This document shows positions 1-6,974 of a DNA stretch of 15,245 nucleotides, in pieces; the stretch's first letter is position 1, and each line of letters opens with the position of its first letter. The notes beneath the pieces are model-generated. The model worked only from the letters and a program-made list of their open reading frames with translations. It was not told the DNA's origin and ran no database searches. Position numbers and translations under genes: made by a program. The stretch comes from Candidatus Sigynarchaeota archaeon (GTDB lineage Archaea > Asgardarchaeota > Jordarchaeia > Jordarchaeales > Jordarchaeaceae), in assembly GCA_030587505.1 (NCBI GenBank), contig JAUQYY010000190.1:1-15245 (forward strand), written 5' to 3'.

Positions 1-2
1 GT

Positions 3-593
3 CTCCTTCCAGCCGAGCTTCCGACCTCGGGCAAAGGGAGAGTTGAAAAGTATAGGCGGTTGGAAGTGATTGTTTCTAGGCTTGTTTCGTTGATGGAAAC
101 GGGGTTTCCCGAAATCTTTGTTTTGGAGTTTGAGAGCCCCGTGGTTTTCACGGTGGATGAAGGTAAAGAAAGACCGCTAATAGTTGTTTCGAGGGGGTTG
201 CTGGAAATGCTGGACGATGACGAACTGGAAGCTTGTCTGGGACACGAGTTAGCTCACATAGCGAACAGGGACTGTTTTGTTAGGAAGGCGGCGTCCTTCC
301 TCCGAGCGGCTATGTTTTACAATCCTTTCGGATACTTTATAGAGTCAGAGATTTACCGTGAACGAGAGTTCCTTGCAGACCGTGCCTGCGCCAGCGTGAC
401 CAAAAAGCCTGAAGCCCTAGCGTCAGCCCTAATCAAAATAGCCGAACACCCAACAAACCCGGAAATCTTCACATCGAGAAGGAACGTTCTGTGCTTATGG
501 AAAAAATACAGATTTTTGCTCAGGAAGCACCCACCCCTAGAGGAGAGGCTGAAGAGACTGGTGCGCCTGGCGGAAAACAGAGAGTTTTTGTAA
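3..593 (+). CDS. M48/M56-like zinc metallopeptidase, 5'-truncated by the window edge
   Basis: A gluzincin-type metallopeptidase domain. The zinc motif HELAH lies at codons 81-85 counted from base 3, with two histidine ligands and the catalytic glutamate. A downstream EREFLADRAC segment offers the third ligand (Glu about codon 122), as in M48 (HtpX/Ste24) and related M56 (BlaR1-like) peptidases. The hydrophobic AAMFYNPFGYF stretch between them is typical of these families and may contact the membrane. A TTG at 60 could serve as a start, but the frame stays open without a stop back to base 3 and no good ribosome site precedes the TTG. The gene therefore probably begins outside the window, with its N-terminal membrane segments missing here. 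It ends in TAA at 591-593 before a T-rich stretch. The peptidase fold is secure from the motif; the exact family and substrate are not. Confidence 0.75.
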   Translation, partial: LLPAELPTSGKGRVEKYRRLEVIVSRLVSLMETGFPEIFVLEFESPVVFTVDEGKERPLIVVSRGLLEMLDDDELEACLGHELAHIANRDCFVRKAASFLRAAMFYNPFGYFIESEIYREREFLADRACASVTKKPEALASALIKIAEHPTNPEIFTSRRNVLCLWKKYRFLLRKHPPLEERLKRLVRLAENREFL

Positions 594-619
594 GAACATG
601 ATTATAACTCTTTATTACC

Positions 620-631
620 TTTTTTCCTTTT
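620..631 (+). terminator. T-rich transcription stop after the peptidase gene
   Basis: A T6 tract, two C and a T4 tract lie 27-38 bases after the peptidase stop codon. Archaeal RNA polymerase commonly terminates at such U-tracts without a stem-loop. It also lies upstream of the zinc-ribbon gene, so it would separate the two transcripts. Inference from composition and position only. Confidence 0.4.
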
Positions 632-679
632 CGAAATCTTTATTATCGGATAAAAGCTAGTTCTAGCGGAGGCACTCAA

Positions 680-865
680 ATGAGTACAGGTAACGTAACA
701 TGCCCCAATTGTGGATTCACCTTTAACATTTCCTACTCAAGAACATTCGCGTGCGGAACGTGTCCAAGCGCAGCTATGGGGGACTGCGGCTACATAAGAT
801 GCCCGAAGTGCCATCATGAGTTCCCATCACCAAGAGGGCAGCAGATGCAAAGATGGAGATTTTAA
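680..865 (+). CDS. Small seven-cysteine zinc-ribbon protein next to AOR
   Basis: A 61-residue protein with CPNC (Cys8, Cys11) near the N-terminus and CPKC (Cys41, Cys44) near the C-terminus, a classic pair of zinc knuckles forming one zinc ribbon. Between them lie three more cysteines (Cys25, Cys28, Cys36) in a conserved-looking SYSRTFACGTCPS segment. These could bind a second metal or Fe-S centre with an outside ligand. No membrane segment or signal is present. The ATG is well supported by GGAGG at 668-672 with seven bases of spacing. It lies 158 bases upstream of the AOR gene on the same strand; AOR has its own TATA-like box, so the two may be neighbours in function rather than a strict operon. 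I do not recognise a specific family function; roles as a metal chaperone or an electron-transfer or protein-interaction partner are guesses. Confidence 0.8.
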   Translation: MSTGNVTCPNCGFTFNISYSRTFACGTCPSAAMGDCGYIRCPKCHHEFPSPRGQQMQRWRF

Positions 866-933
866 CCCAACCCCACCATGCAGAAAGACGTTGCCCACAA
901 AACGGCCGTTACCCGTTTGTTTTTCGCATATAG

Positions 934-943
934 TTTTAAATAT
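934..943 (+). promoter_or_regulatory. TATA-like box of the AOR gene
   Basis: TTTTAAATAT at 934-943 lies about 80-90 bases before the AOR ATG. An archaeal start site 25-30 bases downstream would leave a leader of about 55 bases carrying the ribosome site AGGAGAG (1009-1015, eight bases before the ATG). A second weaker A/T block (TTTAAAA, near 993-1000) is too close to the start codon to be the main box. Confidence 0.4.
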
Positions 944-1023
944 GGATACCCTCAAGTTTTAAGGTAACACTAGACTCCAAGTAGTTTGTGTGATTTAAAA
1001 CGGGTTTTAGGAGAGATTTAACG

Positions 1024-2862
1024 ATGGGTGGATATCTCGGGAAAATTCTGAGAGTGGACCTCTCAAAGGGAAAGATAACAAGCGAGGAGCTTAAGGAAGA
1101 AATCCAAAGAAAATACCTGGGCGGATCAGGGCTGGCGGCTAGAATACTCTATGATGAGCTTAAACCTGGAATCAATCCCTTAGGACCCGACAACAAGCTT
1201 GTTTTCGCCACGGGACCACTAACCGGCACGAATGCTCCGTCCTCAGGTAGACACCTAGTTGCTGCCAAATCACCGTTAACCGGCTATTGGGGCGAGGCTA
1301 CTTCTGGAGGCTTTTGGGGAGCTGAACTCAAGTTCGCCGGCTTTGACGCCGTCGTCGTTGAGGGGAGATCCGAGGAGCCGGTGTTCCTCTGGATTAAGGA
1401 CGGTGAAGCCGAATTAAAAGACGCGGGGCAAATCTGGGGTAAAAACGTTTACCAAACAGAGGACATGATTCGAGAGATGCTCGGGGACGAGAAAATAAAG
1501 GTTTCCTCAATTGGCCCTGCGGGAGAGAAGCTTGTCAGGATAGCGAACATAATGAACGATAAGGATAGGGCGGCTGGCAGGTGCGGCCTGGGAGCGGTTA
1601 TGGGCTCGAAAAAGCTTAAGGCAATCGCCGTGCGTGGAACACAACAAGTTCCGATAGAGGACCCCGACATGTTTGAAGAAGCCGCAAAAAAGTTCCAAGA
1701 GGCGCTTAAAGGAAACTTCATGATTGACGGACTATCCAAGCAGGGTACAACCAGTGCGCTCGCAACCCTAAACACCATAGGAACCCTACCAACCCAGTAC
1801 TACAGAGAAGGTGTCTTCGAAAACGCAGACAAAATAAGCGGAGAAGCACTAGCAGAACTCACAACCAAAAAATTCGCCTGCTACAGGTGCCCAATCGGCT
1901 GTGGCAGAGGTCACGTGGAAGTGAAATCCGGACCCTACGCGGGCACCTCCGGAGGAGGACCCGAATATGAAACGGTTGCCGCCTTCGGCTCGCTCTGCCT
2001 GAACAGCGAACTGGGAGCAATAATAAAAGCGGGTATAATCTGCGACCAGCTGGGAATCGACACAATCTCCGCGGGGAACATCGTGGCATTCACCATGGAG
2101 TGCTACGAGAGGGGAATACTAACAAAAGACGACACCGACGGCCTTGAACTGAACTGGGGAAACCATGAGGCAATAGTGAAACTGGTGGAAAAAATCGGCA
2201 TGAGAGAGGGAATAGGGGAAACACTCTCAGAGGGAGTGAAAAGGGCCTCAGAAAAGATAGGTAAGGGATCAGAAGAATTCGCGATGCACGTCAAGGGCCT
2301 CGAAACACCAATGCATGAACCCAAGGGATACAAGGGACTGGGACTGGGCTATGCGACATCAAATAGGGGAGCGTGCCACCTGAGACCGGCGCCACAGCTA
2401 GTCGAGATGATGGGCCAGGCCAGGCCGGAACTGGGATTCGACAAGGTTGGTGGACAATTCGAAGTCGAAGGCAAGGGACGCATGATTAAGGGACTGCAGG
2501 ACTTCAAAACGGTTGTTGACTCCTTGGTTATGTGCGCGTTCGTCTACGATATGTACGCTTATCTTCCAGGCGAACTGGCCAAAATGGTAACGGCCGCAAC
2601 AGGGTACGACTTTGAAATAGGGGAGCTGGTGAAAATAGGTGAACGGATTTTCAACCTGAAAAGATTATTCAGCGTAAGGGAAGGGCTCTCCAGAAAAGAT
2701 GACACGCTGCCTAAGAGGTTCCTCGAGGAGAAGCATACTAAAGGACCGTGCGCGGGCCAAGTTGTTGAACTCGAACCCATGCTTAACGAGTACTACGCGG
2801 CGAGGGGTTGGAACGAGGAAGGAGTCCCAACAAAGGAAAAAATCTCAGAACTTGAACTCTAG
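1024..2862 (+). CDS. aor: Aldehyde ferredoxin oxidoreductase (AOR) family, tungsten/molybdopterin enzyme
   Basis: A 612-residue AOR-family protein, the usual length. AOR enzymes oxidise aldehydes to carboxylic acids with ferredoxin, using a tungsten (or molybdenum) bis-pterin cofactor and one [4Fe-4S] cluster. The N-terminal pterin-binding domain (about 1-205) begins GGYLGKILRVDLS and includes the family segments GPLTGTNAPSSGRH and GRCGLGAVMGSKKLKAIAVRG. Cluster ligands are visible as Cys286-x2-Cys289-x3-Cys293, with the fourth at Cys504 in DSLVMC, matching the spacing in the Pyrococcus enzyme. GGPEYET (after the cysteines) and a TSNRGACHLR segment are also family hallmarks. The first pterin motif reads DQLGID. 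The ATG is preceded by AGGAGAG at 1009-1015. The family is secure; the aldehyde substrate (AOR, FOR, GAPOR or an uncharacterised subtype) cannot be told from the sequence. The zinc-ribbon gene upstream may belong with it; a toxin-antitoxin pair follows. Confidence 0.93.
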   Translation: MGGYLGKILRVDLSKGKITSEELKEEIQRKYLGGSGLAARILYDELKPGINPLGPDNKLVFATGPLTGTNAPSSGRHLVAAKSPLTGYWGEATSGGFWGAELKFAGFDAVVVEGRSEEPVFLWIKDGEAELKDAGQIWGKNVYQTEDMIREMLGDEKIKVSSIGPAGEKLVRIANIMNDKDRAAGRCGLGAVMGSKKLKAIAVRGTQQVPIEDPDMFEEAAKKFQEALKGNFMIDGLSKQGTTSALATLNTIGTLPTQYYREGVFENADKISGEALAELTTKKFACYRCPIGCGRGHVEVKSGPYAGTSGGGPEYETVAAFGSLCLNSELGAIIKAGIICDQLGIDTISAGNIVAFTMECYERGILTKDDTDGLELNWGNHEAIVKLVEKIGMREGIGETLSEGVKRASEKIGKGSEEFAMHVKGLETPMHEPKGYKGLGLGYATSNRGACHLRPAPQLVEMMGQARPELGFDKVGGQFEVEGKGRMIKGLQDFKTVVDSLVMCAFVYDMYAYLPGELAKMVTAATGYDFEIGELVKIGERIFNLKRLFSVREGLSRKDDTLPKRFLEEKHTKGPCAGQVVELEPMLNEYYAARGWNEEGVPTKEKISELEL

Positions 2863-2894
2863 GATCTAACACTCTGAAAAATCGGTTCCTCATC

Positions 2895-2900
2895 TTTTTT
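2895..2900 (+). terminator. T6 tract after AOR
   Basis: A run of six T starting 33 bases after the AOR stop codon, preceded by C-rich sequence and followed by a promoter-like A/T region for the toxin-antitoxin pair. Likely an archaeal U-tract terminator; no stem was seen. Confidence 0.4.
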
Positions 2901-2998
2901 CTCAAATATAAAAAGGGATGTAGAAGAGTAGAGAAGGGTACAGAAGGTGAAAAGTAGGAATTTATATATTTTTGTTATACGTAAATGATTTTTCCGAT

Positions 2999-3011
2999 AA
3001 ATTTATAAAAG
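2999..3011 (+). promoter_or_regulatory. TATA-like box of the vapBC pair
   Basis: The stretch at 2999-3011 contains TTTATAAAA about 36-42 bases before the TTG start of vapB. This places a transcript start near 3027 and keeps the ribosome site GGGTGA (3032-3037) within the leader. A second A/T-rich box (TTTATATA, near 2961-2968) lies 40 bases upstream and could be an alternative promoter. VapB proteins usually repress their own promoter, so an operator is expected here, but no clear inverted repeat was seen. Confidence 0.45.
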
Positions 3012-3043
3012 TAAGATGTAGTTCTTTCTGTGGGTGAAATAGA

Positions 3044-3304
3044 TTGGCTGAAATCGTTACAGTGACTTCGAAGGGTCAGGTTGTGATTCCCCGCAGGTTG
3101 AGGAAGGAGTTGAATATAGTAAAGGGTGAAAAACTGTGGGTCGTTCGTGAGGGTAACGCGATCAAAATGTTTCCCGTACCCAAATTATCAGAGATGGCTG
3201 GTGTAGACAAGGAAATCTTCAAAGGGAGAAGACCCTCAAAGGAAATTGAGAAAATGAGAAAGGAGTGGACGGGGGAATTTGAGGAGAGAGTCGGCGAGGC
3301 CTAA
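3044..3304 (+). CDS. vapB: VapB-type antitoxin, AbrB/MazE-like DNA-binding domain
   Basis: An 86-residue protein with an N-terminal AbrB/MazE swapped-hairpin domain (about 1-45). It is recognised from VTSKGQVVIPRRLRKELNI followed by a short KGEKLWVV strand segment, the standard pattern of this fold. The charged C-terminal half (KGRRPSKEIEKMRKEW) would wrap and neutralise the partner toxin. The start is TTG at 3044, chosen because the conserved domain begins at residue 3 and GGGTGA sits six bases upstream. It overlaps or abuts the PIN toxin gene downstream, the normal antitoxin-first order, and probably represses its own promoter with the toxin as co-repressor. Confidence 0.88.
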   Translation: MAEIVTVTSKGQVVIPRRLRKELNIVKGEKLWVVREGNAIKMFPVPKLSEMAGVDKEIFKGRRPSKEIEKMRKEWTGEFEERVGEA

Positions 3305-3716
3305 GGTGATTCTGGATACCATGCCTCTGGTGAAGCTATTCGCCCAGGAGGAGGGGTGGGAGGATGTCCAAAAAATCTTGGTCAAAATAGAATCTGAAGA
3401 AATAGAGGCAGCTATAAGTGTGGTAACCCTAACGGAGATATACTACAAGTATGTCCAAGAGAATAGACCAGACCTAGCCGAGTCAAGAACCACCAGTCTC
3501 AGATATGCTGTTTACCTCAGAAAACTTGGAATCGGGGAGGAAGTTGCTGTTAAGGCTGGAGAGTTCAAAGGTAAATACGGAGTTCCAATAGCCGATGCTC
3601 TCATAGCAGCCTCCGCGTATTTGAAAGACGCAATTGTAATCAGCGATGATCCGGATTTCAAAAAAATAAGTGAAATCCAAACTCTAACCGAAAACGAGTT
3701 CCTTTCCCGCCTATAA
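3279..3716 (+). CDS. vapC: VapC-type PIN-domain ribonuclease toxin
   Basis: A PIN-domain endoribonuclease of up to 145 residues, about the usual VapC length. The four acidic metal-binding residues are visible: Asp13 (VILDTMPL), Glu53 (TLTEIYY), Asp106 (PIADALIAAS) and Asp123 or Asp124 (VISDDPDF). VapC toxins cleave tRNA or rRNA when released from their antitoxin. Two starts are possible. TTG at 3279 overlaps vapB by 26 bases. GTG at 3306 lies just after the vapB stop, has a GAGG motif (3296-3299) six bases upstream, and gives an N-terminus of ILDTMPL, more typical of PIN proteins. I list the longer form but consider 3306 at least as likely. Translation is probably coupled to vapB. The active site looks intact, so the pair is likely functional. 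Confidence 0.88.
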   Translation: MRRESARPKVILDTMPLVKLFAQEEGWEDVQKILVKIESEEIEAAISVVTLTEIYYKYVQENRPDLAESRTTSLRYAVYLRKLGIGEEVAVKAGEFKGKYGVPIADALIAASAYLKDAIVISDDPDFKKISEIQTLTENEFLSRL

Positions 3717-4115
3717 GCACTTGTCAACAAGACACACCAGTATTGTGGAGTTTTCCTAACCGGTTCACGACGGTGTTAAATCCTAAAACAAGAGACATCT
3801 AAAACAAAAACGAGGGTGAGAAGAAAAAGCCTCATCAATAGGTTGACTATCCTCCGTTTGAGAACAAAGCAGGGTTTTCACCAGAAGCAGATATTAGCAC
3901 GGTTATTTCAGCTGCGTAATATCGCTTAGATATGGTTTTCCACCTCATCATTCTTATTACGGAGTTTTGATACTTTTTGGCTTGCTGTCTACGAACAGAA
4001 TTCAAGGGTTTTCTTGTAGTTTCTGTGAGTTTCCTACGGGGAGACTTGCCTCTTAAGAGGAGTAAAAACTTGAAAATAAGAGTATAGAGAGGAGTGTTGT
4101 TAGCATACTTCTTAT
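3717..4115. other. 399-bp gap between convergent genes, no convincing gene
   Basis: The region lies between the 3' ends of vapC (+) and fae-hps (minus). It contains only short open frames, no tRNA-like T-loop or acceptor pairing that I can find, and no repeat array. The one symmetric element is a perfect 12-bp palindrome, CCTCTTAAGAGG, at 4049-4060. A 24-codon open run with ordinary protein-like composition (3845-3916, ending TAA at 3917-3919) has no start codon and may be a decayed remnant or chance. Confidence 0.5.
4049..4060. repeat. 12-bp perfect palindrome
   Basis: CCTCTTAAGAGG is self-complementary over all 12 bases. It lies about 55 bases beyond the fae-hps stop codon and 330 bases beyond vapC. 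It could be a regulator site or part of a 3' structure; with no loop it is a poor hairpin, and no T-tract follows on the minus strand. A chance occurrence is not excluded. Confidence 0.4.
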
Positions 4116-5324
4116 TTATTCGACATGATACCGGAAGAGGTCGATGTCCCCAGGCTCCTTTGGCACTTCTCTTGCCAGTATTTCTATGAATTCTCGTGTG
4201 GAGCGTTCAATGTCCTTTGATTGCGTAATGTATCTGCCTACGATTAGGATGTCGGCACCCGCTTTGAGGGCTTCTACGGCTGTGTCCGGTCTTATTCCTC
4301 CGGCGACCGCGAAGAACATTTTGTGTCCCTTGAAGGCTTCGTTTATTTCTTTTATCAGGTGCCATTTTGGCTTTTCACCTGTCGCCTCAACGTCTATGGC
4401 TCTGTGGATTATGACCACATCGGGCAGCTTTTTCAGGCTTTTGAGCTTCTCTATGGGGTCTTTCACCTCCATGAAGTCGATTATTGCGTAGATGCCTAGC
4501 CGGTTGGCTTCGTAGATGAATCGGTCTATGGATTCAGTTGAGGCTAGGCCAGATACTACGGCGGCGTCCGCGGTTTCGTCGTAGGCTATGTCCACCTCAA
4601 CCTGGGCGGTGTCTAGGGTTTTGAGGTCGGCTATGATGAACATGTCTGGTGCCACTTCTCGAAGTTTGCTCACCACGCTTACACCGTATCTTTTTATTAG
4701 GGGTGTTCCTGCCTCCAGTATTATTCTGTCGCTCCTTGGAAGCTCTCTAATCACTCTTATGGCTTGTTCTAGGGATGGATTGTCAAGGGCGATTTGTAAG
4801 TAGGGTGGGCGCCATAGTCGGGGTACGCGGAATCCCATAATGGGGTGCTTAGCCCTATCCTTATCATAGAGTACTTTCTCTATGGGCGGGTAGTTTGTCA
4901 TGGCTCTGTTTAGGGCTAGTTTTGTAGCGCCATAATTATAGTGGTAAATTCTTCTGTAATCCTTTGCTTCCGGGTGGATGAAGACGCTGGCAACTATCAC
5001 CCACGAGTCTAGCTTGTCCTTGGGGATGACTCCCTCCTCAACCGCGTCCGCTATAGCCTTTGCGACCGCGGCCTGGGCGGGTCCAAAGATCTTGTTTGCC
5101 GCTTCCATGTTTTTGATTGTGACTTTGGGTACGATTAGTACGTGTGGTTTTGGGGGAAGATTTGGTCTTATGACACCAAGGAGGGGAGTGTGACCCGCAG
5201 ACATATGGGTGAGGCCTTGAGCGAAGGCCATACCGACTGGCCCGTCTTTGTCCCCTATCAGCAAGTCGATGTGTGCTATCTCTTGCCCCTTGCCTACCAA
5301 CGCTTCTCCAATAAGATACGTCAT
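4116..5324 (-). CDS. fae-hps: Bifunctional formaldehyde-activating enzyme / 3-hexulose-6-phosphate synthase (Fae-Hps)
   Basis: A 402-residue two-domain enzyme. The Fae half (about 1-165) condenses formaldehyde with tetrahydromethanopterin and carries the conserved EIAHIDLLIG segment with His18, equivalent to the catalytic histidine of Fae. The Hps half (about 175-402) is a TIM barrel of the OMP-decarboxylase superfamily that interconverts ribulose 5-phosphate plus formaldehyde and hexulose 6-phosphate. It begins LQIALDNPSLEQA and shows the metal/phosphate motif Asp233-x-Lys235-x-x-Asp238 (ADLKTLD) and a C-terminal phosphate-binding AGGIRPDTA and GADILIVGR. In archaea this fusion usually runs in reverse to make ribulose 5-phosphate for nucleotides while capturing the released formaldehyde. 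The ATG at 5324 is supported by GAGGTG (5334-5339) and a TATA-like box. It is monocistronic in this window. Confidence 0.95.
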   Translation of the reverse strand: MTYLIGEALVGKGQEIAHIDLLIGDKDGPVGMAFAQGLTHMSAGHTPLLGVIRPNLPPKPHVLIVPKVTIKNMEAANKIFGPAQAAVAKAIADAVEEGVIPKDKLDSWVIVASVFIHPEAKDYRRIYHYNYGATKLALNRAMTNYPPIEKVLYDKDRAKHPIMGFRVPRLWRPPYLQIALDNPSLEQAIRVIRELPRSDRIILEAGTPLIKRYGVSVVSKLREVAPDMFIIADLKTLDTAQVEVDIAYDETADAAVVSGLASTESIDRFIYEANRLGIYAIIDFMEVKDPIEKLKSLKKLPDVVIIHRAIDVEATGEKPKWHLIKEINEAFKGHKMFFAVAGGIRPDTAVEALKAGADILIVGRYITQSKDIERSTREFIEILAREVPKEPGDIDLFRYHVE

Positions 5325-5368
5325 CGTATTTCACACCTCTTATCAGCAAATGGAAATTGTATAATCGC

Positions 5369-5379
5369 TTAATTAAACT
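5369..5379 (-). promoter_or_regulatory. TATA-like box of fae-hps
   Basis: On the minus strand the sequence reads GGAAAAAGTTTAATTAAGCG, that is an A-rich BRE-like element followed by TTTAATTAA. It lies about 50 bases before the ATG, so transcription should start near 5349 with a 25-base leader that contains the GAGGTG ribosome site. Confidence 0.45.
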
Positions 5380-5486
5380 TTTTCCGTAAAGCGAACACAC
5401 CTGCTTGCTGTGCGCGTGTTTCCGGATCAGCTGCCGCTTGACACCTCCAAGATTTACCCCCCTCGAAAAGCGTTGCGAGGTTTCTG

Positions 5487-5520
5487 TCAAAAATCGAAGA
5501 CGTGTGATTACCGTTTTTGA
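5487..5520 (-). terminator. Possible hairpin/U-tract terminator of the cob operon
   Basis: TCAAAAATCG (5487-5496) pairs with CGTTTTTGA (5512-5520) with one bulged base, giving a nine-pair A/T-rich stem and a 15-base loop. Read on the minus strand the 3' arm ends in a T5 tract. It lies 34-67 bases after the cobY stop codon. The stem is weak, so the T5 tract may matter more than the fold. Confidence 0.3.
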
Positions 5521-5553
5521 TCTGGCCGGTCTGTGGATTGTTTCTTACGCTGC

Positions 5554-6177
5554 TTAGTGTTTGAGTATTTTTTCTGCTGTTTCTAGATCCTTTTTGCTGT
5601 TTATGTTAACTGCGAATTCTTTAAGGTCCACTATGAAGTAACCTTCTTCCAGTGTTCTTCCCGTAATCATTTCATCTCCTCTAATTACGTTGACCCCTGT
5701 TGGGACTACCTCTAAGTCGTTGACTTTCATGATGATTGTGGGTTCCAACCCCAGGCTTAGTACGAGTTGGAGTGGAACCACGGTGACTAGTGAGGGTTTA
5801 CTCACTCTGAAAAACTCTTCCGCTACTAGGTCTAGCAGTTCCCCCCTGAGCAGGGGCGTGTCGGCGGGGCAAACCAGAACTTCTGAAATCCTAAAATAGT
5901 TTATGGCGTATCTTAGGTCTTCCACGTAGTCTATTCCAGGGGTTTGAATGATTCGGAAACGATACTCTCCAACTTTTTCTCTTAAATATCTCAGTGTGTT
6001 CGGTGTGTGCGGACTCACCGTTACGTACGTTCTCTGAACGAGGGATGCCTGTGTCATCGCGGTTAGCACGTACTCTATGAGTGGTCGTCCCCCCAGATGG
6101 ATCATTGGCTTTTCACCTAGCTCTTTTATTCTTAGGCTTCTTCCCCCTGCCATAATTAGTCCGCTGATTTTATGCAA
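5554..6177 (-). CDS. cobY: Adenosylcobinamide-phosphate guanylyltransferase CobY
   Basis: A 207-residue nucleotidyltransferase that transfers GMP from GTP to adenosylcobinamide phosphate; it is the archaeal replacement for bacterial CobU. The GT-A type fold is shown by the N-terminal nucleotide loop GLIMAGGRSLR followed by EKPMIHLGGRPLIEY (to about residue 38). The metal-binding CPADTPLL lies in mid-protein (about residues 103-110). MobA/CobY-like proteins share this layout; the location as the last gene of the cob operon decides for CobY. The start is TTG at 6177, overlapping the end of cobS by eight bases. GGTGAT (6183-6188) sits five bases upstream, and the next ATG (6153) would delete the first strand of the loop. 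The overlap implies translational coupling to cobS. Confidence 0.88.
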   Translation of the reverse strand: MHKISGLIMAGGRSLRIKELGEKPMIHLGGRPLIEYVLTAMTQASLVQRTYVTVSPHTPNTLRYLREKVGEYRFRIIQTPGIDYVEDLRYAINYFRISEVLVCPADTPLLRGELLDLVAEEFFRVSKPSLVTVVPLQLVLSLGLEPTIIMKVNDLEVVPTGVNVIRGDEMITGRTLEEGYFIVDLKEFAVNINSKKDLETAEKILKH

Positions 6178-6958
6178 TGAAAATCACCATTATGATCAGT
6201 GCTAGGATTATTAGTCTGGAGAGTTCGTGTGACGCGCCCAGAACGTCGCCCGTGACGCAACCGAAAAGTTTGTTGGCAGACAGTGCCAATGAGGCTCCAG
6301 CAATAATTGATATGAGAGGTGAGGCTAGGAGGAAGATTTCCAATTCGTAAGCGACGCTCAGGTCTAGAAGGTAGACGTAGATTAAGATTGCGGTGGTCAC
6401 GAGTGCTAATGATATGAGTGATGAAACCAAGAGCTTTTTCTCGCCCATCCTCTCCACGAAGAGTTTACCTAAACCGGATTCGTGGGGTTTTCCAAAAGTG
6501 GCGCAGGCGAGCAGCGAATTCTTGCACAGGATTTCTACGGAGAAAACAGAGACGAAGAGCTGAGCGAGGGGAATGTTGCTATAGAGTGATACGGTTGCTA
6601 GTGTTACTAGCAGAGCGAGAATTACTCCGCCGGCTCCCACTTTCGTGTCCTTCATGGCTTGGAGTTTCTTTTGCTTATCTCCAAAAGCGGCTATTCCATC
6701 TCCGAAATCGATGAGTCCATCCACGTGGAAGAAACCATTCAACAGGTAAACAGCTAGAAGCATGATTGCAGCCGAAGGAAAAGGCGGGAGTACAAACTCC
6801 AAACCAACCAGAAGAAGCCCAGCTAGAACACCGTACACGGCACCAACTACAGGCGTTAGTGGCAGATACCTAGCAACCTCCTCAGAGAATTCCCCCCCTT
6901 TGATGGGAATTACCGTGAAAAGAGCGAAAAGCGATTTCAAACCATTTATAACCCCCAT
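6170..6958 (-). CDS. cobS: Adenosylcobinamide-GDP ribazoletransferase (cobalamin 5'-phosphate synthase) CobS
   Basis: An integral membrane protein of 262 residues that joins adenosylcobinamide-GDP to alpha-ribazole (phosphate), the step that completes the nucleotide loop. The family signature HVDGLIDFGDGIAAFGDKQK (about residues 76-95) carries the metal-binding acidic residues. The rest is several hydrophobic helices (for example VVGAVYGVLAGLLLVGLEFV and the C-terminal LIILALIIMVIFIA). A longer frame opens at 7030, but the ATG at 6958 is preferred. It starts MGVINGLKSLFALFTVIP as in the family, and it has a GGGGGCGGG ribosome site six bases upstream, right after the cbiS stop; 16 bases separate the genes. 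It overlaps cobY by eight bases. CobS and CbiB are thought to form a membrane-bound assembly complex, and both are encoded here. Confidence 0.93.
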   Translation of the reverse strand: MGVINGLKSLFALFTVIPIKGGEFSEEVARYLPLTPVVGAVYGVLAGLLLVGLEFVLPPFPSAAIMLLAVYLLNGFFHVDGLIDFGDGIAAFGDKQKKLQAMKDTKVGAGGVILALLVTLATVSLYSNIPLAQLFVSVFSVEILCKNSLLACATFGKPHESGLGKLFVERMGEKKLLVSSLISLALVTTAILIYVYLLDLSVAYELEIFLLASPLISIIAGASLALSANKLFGCVTGDVLGASHELSRLIILALIIMVIFIA

Positions 6959-6974
6959 TTCCAACCCGCCCCCT

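Noticed and set aside
641..655. TTATC-G-GATAA inverted repeat before the zinc-ribbon gene as an operator
   Set aside because: Only five bp per arm in A/T-rich promoter sequence; expected by chance, and no second copy nearby.
3816..3929. 37-codon GTG-started frame (arginine-rich) in the intergenic gap
   Set aside because: No convincing ribosome site or family resemblance; composition looks like an off-frame reading, and it overlaps the other fragment in a different frame.
5038..5490. 150-codon open frame on the minus strand over the fae-hps start and promoter
   Set aside because: It runs in another frame through the conserved Fae domain; its composition (many Arg, Ser, His) is that of a shadow.
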